Assembly (NCBI RefSeq): GCF_003946305.1
Contig: NZ_RHNS01000003.1
Location: forward strand, 186,001-250,000
DNA from: Lacticaseibacillus porcinae
GTDB taxonomy: Bacteria; Bacillota; Bacilli; Lactobacillales; Lactobacillaceae
DNA: 64,000 nt
Direction of reading: 5' to 3'
A model generated the notes under the pieces. It had not been told where the DNA came from. It made no database searches and worked only from the letters and a program-made list of their open reading frames with translations. The translations under genes were made by a program, and so were the position numbers. Positions 19,314 to 28,389 of this stretch are shown one piece after another; position 1 is the stretch's first letter; each line of letters begins with the position of its first letter.

Positions 19314-20237
19314 ATGGCATTGTTTGACCGCGAAAATCAACTGATCCAAATTCTCGAAAGTTTATCGCGCACCGGGAATATTTCCCAAACCGCAAGTGAG
19401 TTATTTATGACGCAACCCACTGTCAGCAAAATTATTCGCACCCAAGAAAAAGAGTTTGATTGCGAGTTCATCGATCGCACTGCGCATCCATTGAAACTAA
19501 CCTATGCTGGCGAATATTACCTCAACAAAATTCGCCAACTCGCCCAGTCTTATCAAACTTTGAGTCATGATCTGCAAACCTACGCCCAAGATGCCCATGG
19601 TCATATTTCCATCGGGGTCAATTCGAGTTTAGCGCAAGTCGTGTTGCCTAAGTTGCTCCCATTATTTCATGAGCGTTTCCCACAAGTCGGGATCCAGTTG
19701 CGAGAACTAGATTCCACCGTGTTACAACAAGCCGTTCAAAATGGCGAACTTGATGTTTATATCGGCGTCACCCCAGCTTATAACGCGGCATTAGCTTACC
19801 GTCACTTGTATAATGATGCTGGCGCTTTGGTTCTCCCCGCACGTTTAGTTCCTAAAGTCATGCCAGACTTGCCGATCGTCAACATTGCCCCATTTGTCAA
19901 CGGTCAAGATTTCATTTGTGAAACCCCAGAGTCAGACTTTCAACGTAGTGTCGACGGATATTTAACCAAATACCACATCGCACCAAGCACCGTATTACAA
20001 ACGCCGAATTTAACTACAGCTTGTGCGTTAGCATGTGCTGGGTTAGGTGCCACGATCATCCCCCACTCGATGCCTGCACATTATTTGCAAGATCAAGCTG
20101 TGACCGTCCTCCCGATCGCTGAATCGGCATTTCAAACCGCCGTCGAAATCGCCTACAACCAAGAGCGTCGCTTAACGACTCCGGTCCAGGCTTTCGTCGA
20201 TCTCGCAATCGAAAGTTATACTGAAAAAACAGAATGA
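19314..20237 (+). CDS. LysR family transcriptional regulator
   Basis: The 307-aa protein has a winged HTH at residues about 12-60 (NISQTASELFMTQPTVSKII) and a periplasmic-binding-fold effector domain after residue 90. An AGGGGG site precedes the ATG. It diverges from the zinc lipoprotein/carbonic anhydrase operon, with a LysR-type dyad between them, which makes that operon the first candidate target. The effector is unknown. Confidence 0.88.
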   Translation: MALFDRENQLIQILESLSRTGNISQTASELFMTQPTVSKIIRTQEKEFDCEFIDRTAHPLKLTYAGEYYLNKIRQLAQSYQTLSHDLQTYAQDAHGHISIGVNSSLAQVVLPKLLPLFHERFPQVGIQLRELDSTVLQQAVQNGELDVYIGVTPAYNAALAYRHLYNDAGALVLPARLVPKVMPDLPIVNIAPFVNGQDFICETPESDFQRSVDGYLTKYHIAPSTVLQTPNLTTACALACAGLGATIIPHSMPAHYLQDQAVTVLPIAESAFQTAVEIAYNQERRLTTPVQAFVDLAIESYTEKTE

Positions 20238-20245
20238 TAATTTTC

Positions 20246-20284
20246 AAAAACCAGTCACTTTTTTCTGCAAAGTGACTGGTTTTG
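20246..20284 (+). terminator. Terminator of the LysR gene
   Basis: AAACCAGTCACTTT pairs with AAAGTGACTGGTTT across a short loop, followed by T-rich sequence. Confidence 0.85.
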
Positions 20285-20411
20285 TTGTACTCTTAACAAG
20301 AGCCAACAATTGAGCGCGGCAAATGCTTTCGTCAAACTCTTGTTTTTGGTCGCGGGACGTTGCCATAGCGCGCGGCGTACCAGCACCATTTTTGACTCCG
20401 ATCAAAATCAT

Positions 20412-20430
20412 CACAACTTTTTTTGTTGTG
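20412..20430. promoter_or_regulatory. Inverted repeat before the DUF3800 gene
   Basis: CACAAC-(T)7-GTTGTG, about 24 bases upstream of the start codon and just before the ribosome site. It could be an operator, possibly for the protein's own HTH, or a leader hairpin. TTGACT at 20393 is a possible -35 element, but I see no clear -10. Confidence 0.35.
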
Positions 20431-20453
20431 CCATATATTAGGAGGAACAATCT

Positions 20454-22664
20454 ATGAATGGTAGCACTGCCTTCCATTTGAAACAAATCATGAGCGCCGA
20501 GCATTTAAGCGTGACGCAAGCCGCAAAGCAAATCGGGATCTCACCGGTCAGCATGCGCAAAGTATTAAAAGATGCCAAAATGAGTACTGCAGTCATGTTC
20601 AAAATCAATCGTTTTATCGATGAACATGAAAGTATTATTGCCACTAAACCTGGTGAATTACCCACTGCCCCACAACCTGCAAAAAAAGCAGCTGAACCAG
20701 CTAAAAAAGCACCAACTGCCAAAACACCAGCTAAAAAAGCAACGCCTGCTAAACGCAACCATCAAGAATTAGCTGAAAAGGCTGCTACTAAAAAAGTTGC
20801 CGCTAAACAACCTGCTAAAAAAGTTGCTGAAAAGCCAGCGAAGAAATCCGTAACCAAGCAAACGCCTTCGAAGCAAACCGCTGCTAAACAAAAAACCACT
20901 AAACAAGCGGCGACTAAACAGACTACGGCTAAACAAAACACCGCTAAACAAGCTCCTACTAAACAGACTACGGCTAAGCAAAACACCGCTAAACAAGCAG
21001 CGACTAAGCAAACTACTGCAAAACAAAACACCGGCAAACAAGCGACAGCTAAACAAACTACGAAAAAATCCGCAACTAAAGCATCGAGTCAGTCAACAGC
21101 GACAAAGTCAGCTAGTCAAGTAACTGAATCAGCATCTCGCCAAGATCACAAGTCGCAAACTAAAGCCGCTAAAGTCAGCCGCAAGCAAAAGCCTGCCCGC
21201 TTCACTATTCATCAAATCGATGGGGCGCCAATTCAAACAGAAGCGGAACACGAAGCAGAACGGTTAGCTCAAGCTGCTGCAGTTGAAGCACGGGCAGAAC
21301 AATTATCTCAAGCAGGCGTTGGGAGCATGAATCCAAGTGCTCAAGTACCTGCTCACCGCAAAGCCCAAACACCAGTCGTGCAACAACCAAAAGCAACAAA
21401 ACCAACTGTAAAAGCTGAAAAGGTTGAAAAATCTGTCGTTGCTGAAAAATCAACCACCGCAAACCCAACTCTGGCAAAACCGGAAGCTAAGGCTGCGCAA
21501 CCAACTGCTGCTAAACCAGCAACAAATGTCGTACCTACAAAAGACGTTGCGCCAGTCGAAGCAAAACCTGAAGCGACTAAAGCCTCAACACCAGTTGAAA
21601 AGCCTGCAACACCTACAGAAACAGCTGCCAAAGTTGACGCCTCCAAGAAGAATCCGCAAACCTTGCAATTGTTCATCGATGAATCGTTTGTCCATGGCAA
21701 TGACTATCAACGCAACATGTTTATCGGTGCCACGTTAGTCGATCAAGACAACGATCATGCTTTAGATCAATTCTCAAACACGTTGTATCCTTTTGGTTGG
21801 CAACCAGGTGATGAAGTCAAAGCCCGCGGCAAGAGTCATGAACAAATTGCCGCGATGTTGACGCAAGCCCATGGCGATCAGGCGCAAAACTTTGTCACTT
21901 ATTCCCCACAATCGGATATGGGGAACTTCGCGTTAGGCTTTGGGATCTGGTATCCATACTTAGCGACCATTTTACGCGTGTTGAACACCTTGGATTACTT
22001 ACCAAATAAGGTACGCATCGCATTAGATCGTCGCAACGAATTTGAAGATGAACAATTGGCTGTCGCTGCTCGCATGCTGAATGCTTATGTCAAAGCCCAA
22101 AGTGGTAAAGACGTCATGTTCATGTTGCGCACTAGCGACTCTAAGTCCACCATCGGGATCCAATATTCTGATTTCTCCGCACATGCAGCGTTGACCTTCA
22201 CCAAAGAACAACTTGCTGAATGCGGGATCACCCGTTTAGAAGACCTCGGTAGCCAAATCGGCGATCAAATCACCTTGTTCTCTATGATCGGGTTGCAAAA
22301 GTACATGTTGGATGATCGCTCTGTGGTCAAACAACAAGCCGGGTTCAAAAATCCTGTATTAGTCGCCGCTGAACGCTTATTCCGTTTAGCCAACAAAGCC
22401 ACCAACTTGTCTCAAGTGCCTGATGAAACCTTGACGCAAGCCAAATTAGTCGTCAACCAATTGTTGCAAGTGTGCCCAAGTGCCATCAGCGGTGCCATCA
22501 ACAAAATGCCTTTCCAAACTTGGTATGATATGGTCGCTCGCGCTGCTGCATTGCTCCACTACAACGATGAAACCTTACCAAACTTTGAATTAGATCCAGA
22601 TGCGATGCAAATCGCTCAAGATGCGTTAAACAACATTGCCAACCTTTTGGCAACTGCACGTTAA
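20454..22664 (+). CDS. HTH-like / histone-H1-like tail / DUF3800 fusion protein
   Basis: A 736-aa protein of unusual build. Residues 15-60 read like a small helix-turn-helix (SVTQAAKQIGISPVSMRKVL). Residues 74-130 are PAKKA/AKKA-type histone-H1-like sequence. Residues 134-205 are about 14 copies of a pentapeptide with Lys-Gln at fixed spacing. Residues 210-400 are low-complexity, Ala/Pro/Lys/Glu-rich. Residues 403-736 match DUF3800, a putative RNase H-fold domain: LFIDES with Asp409-Glu410, ALDRR with Asp525, and GIQYSDFSAHAA with Asp573. Function is unknown. The basic tail should bind DNA or RNA non-specifically while the C-terminus may be a metal-dependent nuclease, possibly inactive. AGGAGG precedes the ATG. 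It stands alone between terminators. Repeat-rich frames on the opposite strand are artefacts of composition. Confidence 0.85.
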   Translation: MNGSTAFHLKQIMSAEHLSVTQAAKQIGISPVSMRKVLKDAKMSTAVMFKINRFIDEHESIIATKPGELPTAPQPAKKAAEPAKKAPTAKTPAKKATPAKRNHQELAEKAATKKVAAKQPAKKVAEKPAKKSVTKQTPSKQTAAKQKTTKQAATKQTTAKQNTAKQAPTKQTTAKQNTAKQAATKQTTAKQNTGKQATAKQTTKKSATKASSQSTATKSASQVTESASRQDHKSQTKAAKVSRKQKPARFTIHQIDGAPIQTEAEHEAERLAQAAAVEARAEQLSQAGVGSMNPSAQVPAHRKAQTPVVQQPKATKPTVKAEKVEKSVVAEKSTTANPTLAKPEAKAAQPTAAKPATNVVPTKDVAPVEAKPEATKASTPVEKPATPTETAAKVDASKKNPQTLQLFIDESFVHGNDYQRNMFIGATLVDQDNDHALDQFSNTLYPFGWQPGDEVKARGKSHEQIAAMLTQAHGDQAQNFVTYSPQSDMGNFALGFGIWYPYLATILRVLNTLDYLPNKVRIALDRRNEFEDEQLAVAARMLNAYVKAQSGKDVMFMLRTSDSKSTIGIQYSDFSAHAALTFTKEQLAECGITRLEDLGSQIGDQITLFSMIGLQKYMLDDRSVVKQQAGFKNPVLVAAERLFRLANKATNLSQVPDETLTQAKLVVNQLLQVCPSAISGAINKMPFQTWYDMVARAAALLHYNDETLPNFELDPDAMQIAQDALNNIANLLATAR
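20853..21068 (+). repeat. 15-base tandem repeat encoding Lys-Gln pentapeptides
   Basis: About 14 tandem copies of a 15-base unit encoding (T/A)KQxx, with a higher 45-base period (TKQTTAKQNTAKQA plus one residue) in the central copies. Near-identical copies at the DNA level make length variation by slippage or recombination likely. Confidence 0.85.
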
Positions 22665-22674
22665 TCTGCAAATG

Positions 22675-22709
22675 AACCGAGTGTGATTTTGATGTCACAC
22701 TCGGTTTTT
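22675..22709 (+). terminator. Terminator of the DUF3800 gene
   Basis: ACCGAGTGTGA / TCACACTCGGT stem followed by TTTTTG. Confidence 0.85.
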
Positions 22710-22718
22710 GTTTGACCT

Positions 22719-22752
22719 AAAAGACCCAGCCATCATGACGACGGCTGGGTCT
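22719..22752 (-). terminator. Terminator of the ROK-GH9-EIIC-epimerase operon
   Basis: On the minus strand AGACCCAGCC and GGCTGGGTCT form a 10-bp stem followed by TTTT. Confidence 0.8.
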
Positions 22753-22778
22753 GCTTTGTAAGTAGAAATGAGAGAAAG

Positions 22779-23558
22779 TTATTTAACAAATGGTTTTAAT
22801 GCCCTAAAGCATTGCGCCATGGTCTCAAGTGGACTGCCCAACGTGGTCGACTCAGGTTCGACCACCAGCCATTGAGATTCGGCATCTTGTGCAGCCTTCA
22901 CGATCGCTGGCCAATTATTTTTGTCCGCTTCACTTCCCAAGGCAACTTCGTATTTATCTTTGGTGCCGTATGGTTTGCAGTGAACGAATGGCACACGACC
23001 AGTTAAGCGAAGCAGTTCATGTTGGGGATCGCGCCCACCTTCGATACAGTTGCCTGTATCCACTTCGATTTGAACGTCGGAGTCGACGGCCTTGAGTAAA
23101 ATATCAAGTGATCCTGCTTTGCCTTCAACAAGTTCACCAAAGTCATAAGCATGGGTGTGATACCCCAGGGTCATGCCAGCATCATGAAAGACTTGGTTCA
23201 TTTCATTGATGCGAGCAGCATGCTTCTGCCACGTCGCCACCGTGTTTTCAGAGATTTTGTGTCCTGATTCCCATGGACCGCCGAGTGCCGCGATCAACAC
23301 ATGCTGATTTTTCAACGCTTTTTGATAGGCGATGACTTTTTGTAGGCCCTCACCTTGCATCAAGCGCCATGGCACTTGAGCGCCAGTTAAGGCCAGGCCA
23401 CTTTCATCGATCAATTGACGAATTTCACTTGCTGCCATGATGGGATCGCCATACCATTCGATGCCGGTATAACCGATAGCCTTCAACTGATTCAATGTGC
23501 CTTGTGGGTCTTTTTTAAAATCTTCTAAAACGGGATACAGTTCAGCAGCAATTTGCAT
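22779..23558 (-). CDS. Sugar phosphate isomerase/epimerase (xylose isomerase-like TIM barrel)
   Basis: The 259-aa protein belongs to the AP-endonuclease-2 / xylose-isomerase-like TIM barrel family, which isomerises or epimerises sugars and inositols with a divalent metal. Visible markers are GYTGIEWYGDP, YHTHAYDFGEL, IEVDTGNCIEGG and a C-terminal VVEPESTT; the His, Asp and Glu in these are typical metal ligands. The ATG at 23558 has AGGAAG seven bases upstream (a GTG two codons earlier lacks spacing). It is the last gene of the island operon, 12 bases after the EIIC gene. Substrate unknown. Confidence 0.82.
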   Translation of the reverse strand: MQIAAELYPVLEDFKKDPQGTLNQLKAIGYTGIEWYGDPIMAASEIRQLIDESGLALTGAQVPWRLMQGEGLQKVIAYQKALKNQHVLIAALGGPWESGHKISENTVATWQKHAARINEMNQVFHDAGMTLGYHTHAYDFGELVEGKAGSLDILLKAVDSDVQIEVDTGNCIEGGRDPQHELLRLTGRVPFVHCKPYGTKDKYEVALGSEADKNNWPAIVKAAQDAESQWLVVEPESTTLGSPLETMAQCFRALKPFVK

Positions 23559-23569
23559 GTGCACACTTC

Positions 23570-24877
23570 CTATAGTTCTTGATCCTTAATGCGGTTGGCA
23601 GCCATCACAAATGGTAAGTAAACCAAGACACCAACGGCAATGATCACGATTTGTAATACCGCGGCACGCCAGTCACCACCAGTTGCCAGGTAACCAGAGA
23701 TCACAGCAGGAGTGACCCAAGGCACGATGACATAGGTCTTAGCAACTAACCCTAAAGCAGTGGCGACATAAGCGAGACTTGATGAGAAGATCGGGACGAT
23801 GATATATGGGATCGCCAAAATTGGGTTAAAGGTAATTGGCAAACCAAAGATCAAAGGTTCAGAGATGTTGAATAAGGCAGGCACACCACCAATTTTAGCA
23901 ACTTGGCGATAGTTGGCTTTCTTTGATGCGATCAAGATGGCAATGACCAAGGAGATCATAGTGATGAAGATGTAGCAATCAACAAATGGTTGGGTGACGA
24001 TGTTTGGCGCAGCGTGCCCAGCTTTGATGGCACTCATGTTTTCTTGGAACGCCGTCAACAAAATTGGGCTAGAAACAGCGCCTAAGACGTCAGAACCGTG
24101 GATACCAAATGAGAACAAGAAGGAAACCATGACACCATAGATCGTGATCCCGATCCAGCTTTGGAAGCCGCCAACTAATGGGGCTTGAACCAACTTAGCA
24201 ATTAAATCAGTGACACTCATACCAGTCAAAGATACAATAGCTTGTTCAAAAATACCAAAGATCGTGGCAACCATCCACATTGGGATCAAGCCGTTAAAGG
24301 AATCAGCGATAGCCGGTGGCACAGAAGCTGGCATCTTAACGCGTAAGTGCTTGTTTTTAGAGATTGCTTCAAGCAAAGGTGTTGCGATCAAAGCAGCGAA
24401 AATGCCTAAGAACATACCTTCAGCAGAAGTTTGAGAAGAAGTCAAAACCGCTGTGGCTTTGAAGACGTGGCCAGAAACGCTGGTGATGGACAATTCGTTA
24501 GGAACCAAAATGACCATGCAGACAACGGACATGACCCCATCCAAAACCCCGTTGGAGCCAAGTTTTTTACCTAAGTAATACCCGATCAAGTATGTGACCA
24601 GCAAGCCCATCATACCTAACGTCCCGTTGTAGACTTGAATGCCGACGTTGGTGATGAATTGGTGGCCTGGAATGTTTTTGAGGATCCCGATTGTTGGGTC
24701 CAACAACAAGTTATTAACTAAAACGAAGAACGATGCGATGATCGTCAATGGCAAAGCAGCACCAAAGGCATCACGAATTGCTAAAAGATAGGTGTTTCCG
24801 GCTAAGGCACCAGAAAACTTGGTCAAACCATTCATGACTTTGGTACCCAATGAGTTTGCGTGCTTTGGGTCATCCAT
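23570..24877 (-). CDS. PTS EIIC, cellobiose/chitobiose (lactose) family
   Basis: The 435-aa multi-span membrane protein matches the EIIC of the lactose/cellobiose/diacetylchitobiose PTS family, including the hydrophobic core and the signature around GVPALFNISEPLIFGLPITFNPILA (positions about 24023-23820 on the plus map), where the conserved NISEP motif binds sugar. It would form the membrane channel for a beta-linked disaccharide. No EIIA or EIIB gene is nearby, so partners must come from elsewhere. Ribosome site AGAAGGAA precedes the ATG. Co-directional with GH9 upstream and the epimerase downstream. Confidence 0.9.
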   Translation of the reverse strand: MDDPKHANSLGTKVMNGLTKFSGALAGNTYLLAIRDAFGAALPLTIIASFFVLVNNLLLDPTIGILKNIPGHQFITNVGIQVYNGTLGMMGLLVTYLIGYYLGKKLGSNGVLDGVMSVVCMVILVPNELSITSVSGHVFKATAVLTSSQTSAEGMFLGIFAALIATPLLEAISKNKHLRVKMPASVPPAIADSFNGLIPMWMVATIFGIFEQAIVSLTGMSVTDLIAKLVQAPLVGGFQSWIGITIYGVMVSFLFSFGIHGSDVLGAVSSPILLTAFQENMSAIKAGHAAPNIVTQPFVDCYIFITMISLVIAILIASKKANYRQVAKIGGVPALFNISEPLIFGLPITFNPILAIPYIIVPIFSSSLAYVATALGLVAKTYVIVPWVTPAVISGYLATGGDWRAAVLQIVIIAVGVLVYLPFVMAANRIKDQEL

Positions 24878-24947
24878 GAGAATTCCTTCTTTCTTGAGTA
24901 GATCGATCGAAATGAATTTTGTATTCAGAATAAAAGGTCATGATGCA

Positions 24948-24966
24948 AACACGAGAACCGTGTTTT
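24948..24966 (-). promoter_or_regulatory. Small hairpin between GH9 and EIIC genes
   Basis: AAACACG-agaac-CGTGTTT in the 101-base gap. Without a T-run it is not a clear terminator; it may be an mRNA-processing or stabilising hairpin that sets different expression of GH9 and EIIC. Confidence 0.3.
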
Positions 24967-24978
24967 AAGTAAATGAGT

Positions 24979-27327
24979 TCATTTTTGGTCGGCTTTCAGC
25001 AAAGCTGCGATCACCGCAAGCCATTTGCCGTTATTGCCGATCCAAACTTCTTTATACGTGGCATTGGTAAACTGTGGCCAAAACGGCACATCTTCGTCAG
25101 CTTCCGTTTCGATGCCGACGGGTAAAGCCCCGACTTGTTGACCACAAGAGATGGCATACAAGTTTTCAAATTTGGTGCCAAGGCCATACATCAAAGACTG
25201 ACCAAATGGATTTAGCCCAGTGACCCAGGCCAATTGATCTTCAGCCAGTTGGGCCAAGTTCTGATCATGTAAAGCATCCGCTAAGATCGCGGCACTTTGC
25301 GCAGTGGACAAGATCACGCCGTTGTTACCACGGAAGGAGAACCACACTGGGAATCGTTTGATGAATAAGTGTGGTCCCACTTGGATCCCGCCTTGAAGTT
25401 GGGTGGTGTATTCAGATTCAGCAGATTTATCGACCAAGAGGTGTTGAATATAAAAGCTGTCTTTGTCTTTTGGTTCATCATCGAAATAAAGCCCTGACGA
25501 GATCATCGGATAAGGTGCAGTGAAATGCTGCAACCACAAGAGGTAATCGCCATAGTTGCGAGCCGCTTGGACGAATTCATCATCGCCATCAGTCAAACCG
25601 ATCAATGCATCTAACGCTTGTGCAAAGAGGTGTTCACGCGCTTGATGGTTGAAATGTTGAAAGACTTTGTGGGTCGCATCGCGGTAAAAGACGCCGCGGA
25701 TGACAGTGCCATCATCAAGTTTCAAGCCTTTGGTTTCTTGATACGTCAACAGCCGTTTGCCATAAGTTAAAGCAGCTTCACGATAATCCGAATCTTTGGT
25801 CAAATTGAACAACTGAGTGGCCGTCCAAACGATCGTCGCATCATAGCTTGCTTTGGAAGTATTGTAGGTATGCTCCCACATGATCGGCTCTGCGGCATAA
25901 GGATGCTCACCAAAGGTCGCTTTGGCAAAGGCATAATCGCTGATCGCAGCTTGTTTTAAAGCATGAGCTTGAATTGGTTCTGGCATTAACGCAGCAGCTT
26001 GAGCTTCAATGCCTGAAAATAAAAAGTTGTCATAAGCGCTGTTGTGAACGCGAGCGTTGACATCATCAAAGTTGCCAATGTAGTTGTCGGTCCAACGCGA
26101 AGTCCCAGCACTGGTGGCACGGTAACCATCACCAAAGCGAGTCTTCAACACAAAATCCAATCCCCACTGCGCTTCTTCAACCATCCGCGCACTGAGTCTT
26201 GCATCAGCATCCCGATAAGAATCAGCCGCTTGCAATAAGCTCAACGCGACTTCAGCGGTTTGCATCGTTTGTTGTGATAAGTCGCCAGCATCATGCCAGC
26301 CGCCGTTAAACGGCATGATCAAGCCGTTATGTTGGGCAAAGACATCGGTGTGGCACGTTGGGTGTAAGCCAGGAACTGGAAAGCCGCAACGTTGTGAGTA
26401 AATGAAGTTTAGATCATCGAGCACGCTAGTTTCCCAAAGCTTAGCATTTTCAGCGATCGTCACTTTGGTATCAGGAAAGCCTTCAATTTGAAGGCGATAG
26501 TTCCCTACCGTTTGGATAGCCGAAAAGTCCGCCACTTTAATGCCAGTCTCGGCAACTTCTTGTAATCCTAAGTTACCTGACAAAACTTGTGTGCCCAATG
26601 CATCGACCAAACTAAAGCTCGTTGCATTGGTTTCACAGCTCAACAATGCGAGCTTTTGGCCCCAAGTCGGATATCCTGCTTGAGCGACCACAACGGTGTT
26701 AATTTGAGGCTCCCAGCCATGGGTCACTGGCTGTTGATCAGCGTTTGCGACGCTGAACGCTTCAAAGGTCATGTTGATCTCACCAGGTAAATTGAGATAA
26801 GACCCATTGGCGGTGGTATTGATGCTGATCTCACTGATGGCATCTCGGGGAAGATCTGCGATATTTAAGTAATAAGTATGTGGTTTGCCATCTGAGATCA
26901 AGTCCACTGCATGAAAGCCAACGCGGTTATATTCATCAGGGACTTTGATCACGCCATCGTTTTTAAAGGCCAAGGTAATATTGGCATTGATCACGCCAAC
27001 ATTGTTCACTGTGGCAGAAAATACGAAATGATCAAAAGCGCGCCAGTCTTCGTGATTGATCGGCAAAAACGTTCCGATCTGGCCATATTGGATGTAATCC
27101 CCATCTTGAGGTGCGCCTTGAGGCCAACTTTCATAGCGTGTTGGCGAATGCAAGGTCACCGCATCACCATCAGTTTCAATGGTGCCGCGATCACGTTGTT
27201 GCCAAACGCCGTTGCCTTTCAGTGGGACTTTGGTTTGATGATGGATCTCAAGCGGCTTAGTCAATGGCGGAGTTTGCAGCATACGATGCAATTCACCACT
27301 TTGATCAAGTAATGTATCAACTGACAT
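24979..27327 (-). CDS. Glycoside hydrolase family 9, cytoplasmic
   Basis: The 782-aa protein has an N-terminal beta-sandwich region, an Ig-like cellulase N-domain (residues about 225-320), and a GH9 (alpha/alpha)6 barrel with the catalytic Asp motif GGWHDAGDLSQQ and, at the end, the acid region TYKEVWIGNNGKW; GLNPFGQSLMYGLG is also typical. There is no signal peptide, so it acts inside the cell on imported oligosaccharides. Known cytosolic GH9 enzymes include cellodextrinases and exo-beta-glucosaminidases. The ATG overlaps the ROK stop codon (TGATG), with AGGAGG upstream; a GTG one codon earlier is possible. GH9 is uncommon in lactobacilli. Confidence 0.88.
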   Translation of the reverse strand: MSVDTLLDQSGELHRMLQTPPLTKPLEIHHQTKVPLKGNGVWQQRDRGTIETDGDAVTLHSPTRYESWPQGAPQDGDYIQYGQIGTFLPINHEDWRAFDHFVFSATVNNVGVINANITLAFKNDGVIKVPDEYNRVGFHAVDLISDGKPHTYYLNIADLPRDAISEISINTTANGSYLNLPGEINMTFEAFSVANADQQPVTHGWEPQINTVVVAQAGYPTWGQKLALLSCETNATSFSLVDALGTQVLSGNLGLQEVAETGIKVADFSAIQTVGNYRLQIEGFPDTKVTIAENAKLWETSVLDDLNFIYSQRCGFPVPGLHPTCHTDVFAQHNGLIMPFNGGWHDAGDLSQQTMQTAEVALSLLQAADSYRDADARLSARMVEEAQWGLDFVLKTRFGDGYRATSAGTSRWTDNYIGNFDDVNARVHNSAYDNFLFSGIEAQAAALMPEPIQAHALKQAAISDYAFAKATFGEHPYAAEPIMWEHTYNTSKASYDATIVWTATQLFNLTKDSDYREAALTYGKRLLTYQETKGLKLDDGTVIRGVFYRDATHKVFQHFNHQAREHLFAQALDALIGLTDGDDEFVQAARNYGDYLLWLQHFTAPYPMISSGLYFDDEPKDKDSFYIQHLLVDKSAESEYTTQLQGGIQVGPHLFIKRFPVWFSFRGNNGVILSTAQSAAILADALHDQNLAQLAEDQLAWVTGLNPFGQSLMYGLGTKFENLYAISCGQQVGALPVGIETEADEDVPFWPQFTNATYKEVWIGNNGKWLAVIAALLKADQK

Positions 27328-28280
27328 CACAGCAATCCTCCTTTGACAAACCCTAAACGACTAGCACCCATGATAGCGACTTGGTTGGGATCAAGTTGAC
27401 TCTTGACCACACCGACTTTCATCAAGTGGGTCACCGCGTTACCTAAAAGTGGCTTGAGGTGAGTCATCAGCCAGTCGCCATTGGTGACGCCACCGCCTAA
27501 AACAACTGCTTCAGGGTCGCTGACCCGGATGAGATTCAAGATCAAGCAAGCTAGTGCGGAAAGTGCGCGGTCAACGACCTCACGTGCCACCTTGTCCCCT
27601 GCATCATATGCTGGGAACAATTGCTCAGTACCGACCCGTCCATGATCATCGATCTTTAAGCTAGTGTCCTCACCTGCATTGATCTTTTCGATCGTAGCGC
27701 GGCTCATGCCAAGACCTGATGCGATCGGTTCAACACAGCCGAAACGTCCACAGATGCACTGTTCTTTACTATTGAAATCGACCACCATATGACCGATCTC
27801 GCCAGCATCTGAATGTGCCCCTTGAACGATTTGACCATTGGTGACGACGCGTCCAGCAATGCCAGTGCCAACATTGAGATAGATGAAGTTATCCGTGGTT
27901 TGACCGATGCCAAAGGCTTGTTCAGCGACGGTCGCGCTGTAGACGTCATTGCCAATGTAAGTCGGCAACTCAAATTGCTTTTGAATGATGTCTGCAAGTG
28001 CCACTGGTGTTGGATGGTCGGGATTGATCTCGTACCAAATGCCAGTTTCTGAATCAATGCGGCCAACAGTGCTAATACTGATGGCTTTGATGTCACCATG
28101 ATGTGGTTCTTTCAAATACTCAGCGATGGCTGATTGGATCTGTTTAGTGGCGGCGTGTTGGTCAGACACGTCTGATGGATACTTACGACTGTTGAAAAGA
28201 TGTCCTGCCTGATCACATTCAGCGATCAAGATCTTGGTCCCACCTTGGTCAACCGTCAAAACTGTTGGGGTTAATTGCAT
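27327..28280 (-). CDS. ROK family sugar kinase
   Basis: The 317-aa ROK protein likely phosphorylates the sugar released by GH9. It has the phosphate-binding motif VDQGGTKI near the start, VGTGIAGRVV, and the zinc-binding motif CICGRFGCVEP. There is no N-terminal HTH, so it is a kinase, not a NagC/XylR-type repressor. The ATG at 28280 has AGGAGGGG correctly spaced. It is the first gene of the minus-strand operon and its stop overlaps the GH9 start. ROK kinases act on glucose, GlcNAc, ManNAc, GlcN or fructose; the substrate cannot be read from sequence. Confidence 0.9.
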   Translation of the reverse strand: MQLTPTVLTVDQGGTKILIAECDQAGHLFNSRKYPSDVSDQHAATKQIQSAIAEYLKEPHHGDIKAISISTVGRIDSETGIWYEINPDHPTPVALADIIQKQFELPTYIGNDVYSATVAEQAFGIGQTTDNFIYLNVGTGIAGRVVTNGQIVQGAHSDAGEIGHMVVDFNSKEQCICGRFGCVEPIASGLGMSRATIEKINAGEDTSLKIDDHGRVGTEQLFPAYDAGDKVAREVVDRALSALACLILNLIRVSDPEAVVLGGGVTNGDWLMTHLKPLLGNAVTHLMKVGVVKSQLDPNQVAIMGASRLGFVKGGLL

Positions 28281-28298
28281 CCTCACCCCTCCTTTTTG

Positions 28299-28312
28299 AG
28301 AACGTTACCAAA
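28299..28312. promoter_or_regulatory. LacI-type operator, ROK side
   Basis: AGAACGTTACCAAA, the inverted copy of TTTGGTAACGTTCC found at 28390-28405. It lies in the leader of the ROK gene. Confidence 0.55.
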
Positions 28313-28315
28313 TAT

Positions 28316-28330
28316 TTGTAATCGGTTACT
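28316..28330. promoter_or_regulatory. cre site (CcpA)
   Basis: TTGTAATCGGTTACT fits the catabolite-responsive element consensus WTGNAANCGNWNNCW at every position. It lies between the two LacI-type operators, so glucose repression of the island is expected. Confidence 0.6.
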
Positions 28331-28389
28331 TATGTGCACGTCTATAGGCTACAACCGTCTGAACAGTTCGTCAAGGGGTTCTGATAAAT

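Noticed and set aside
20762-21056. Cys/Leu/Val-rich open frames on the minus strand opposite the Lys-Gln repeat
   Set aside because: They mirror the 15-base repeat, have no ribosome site, and the plus-strand gene explains the sequence.
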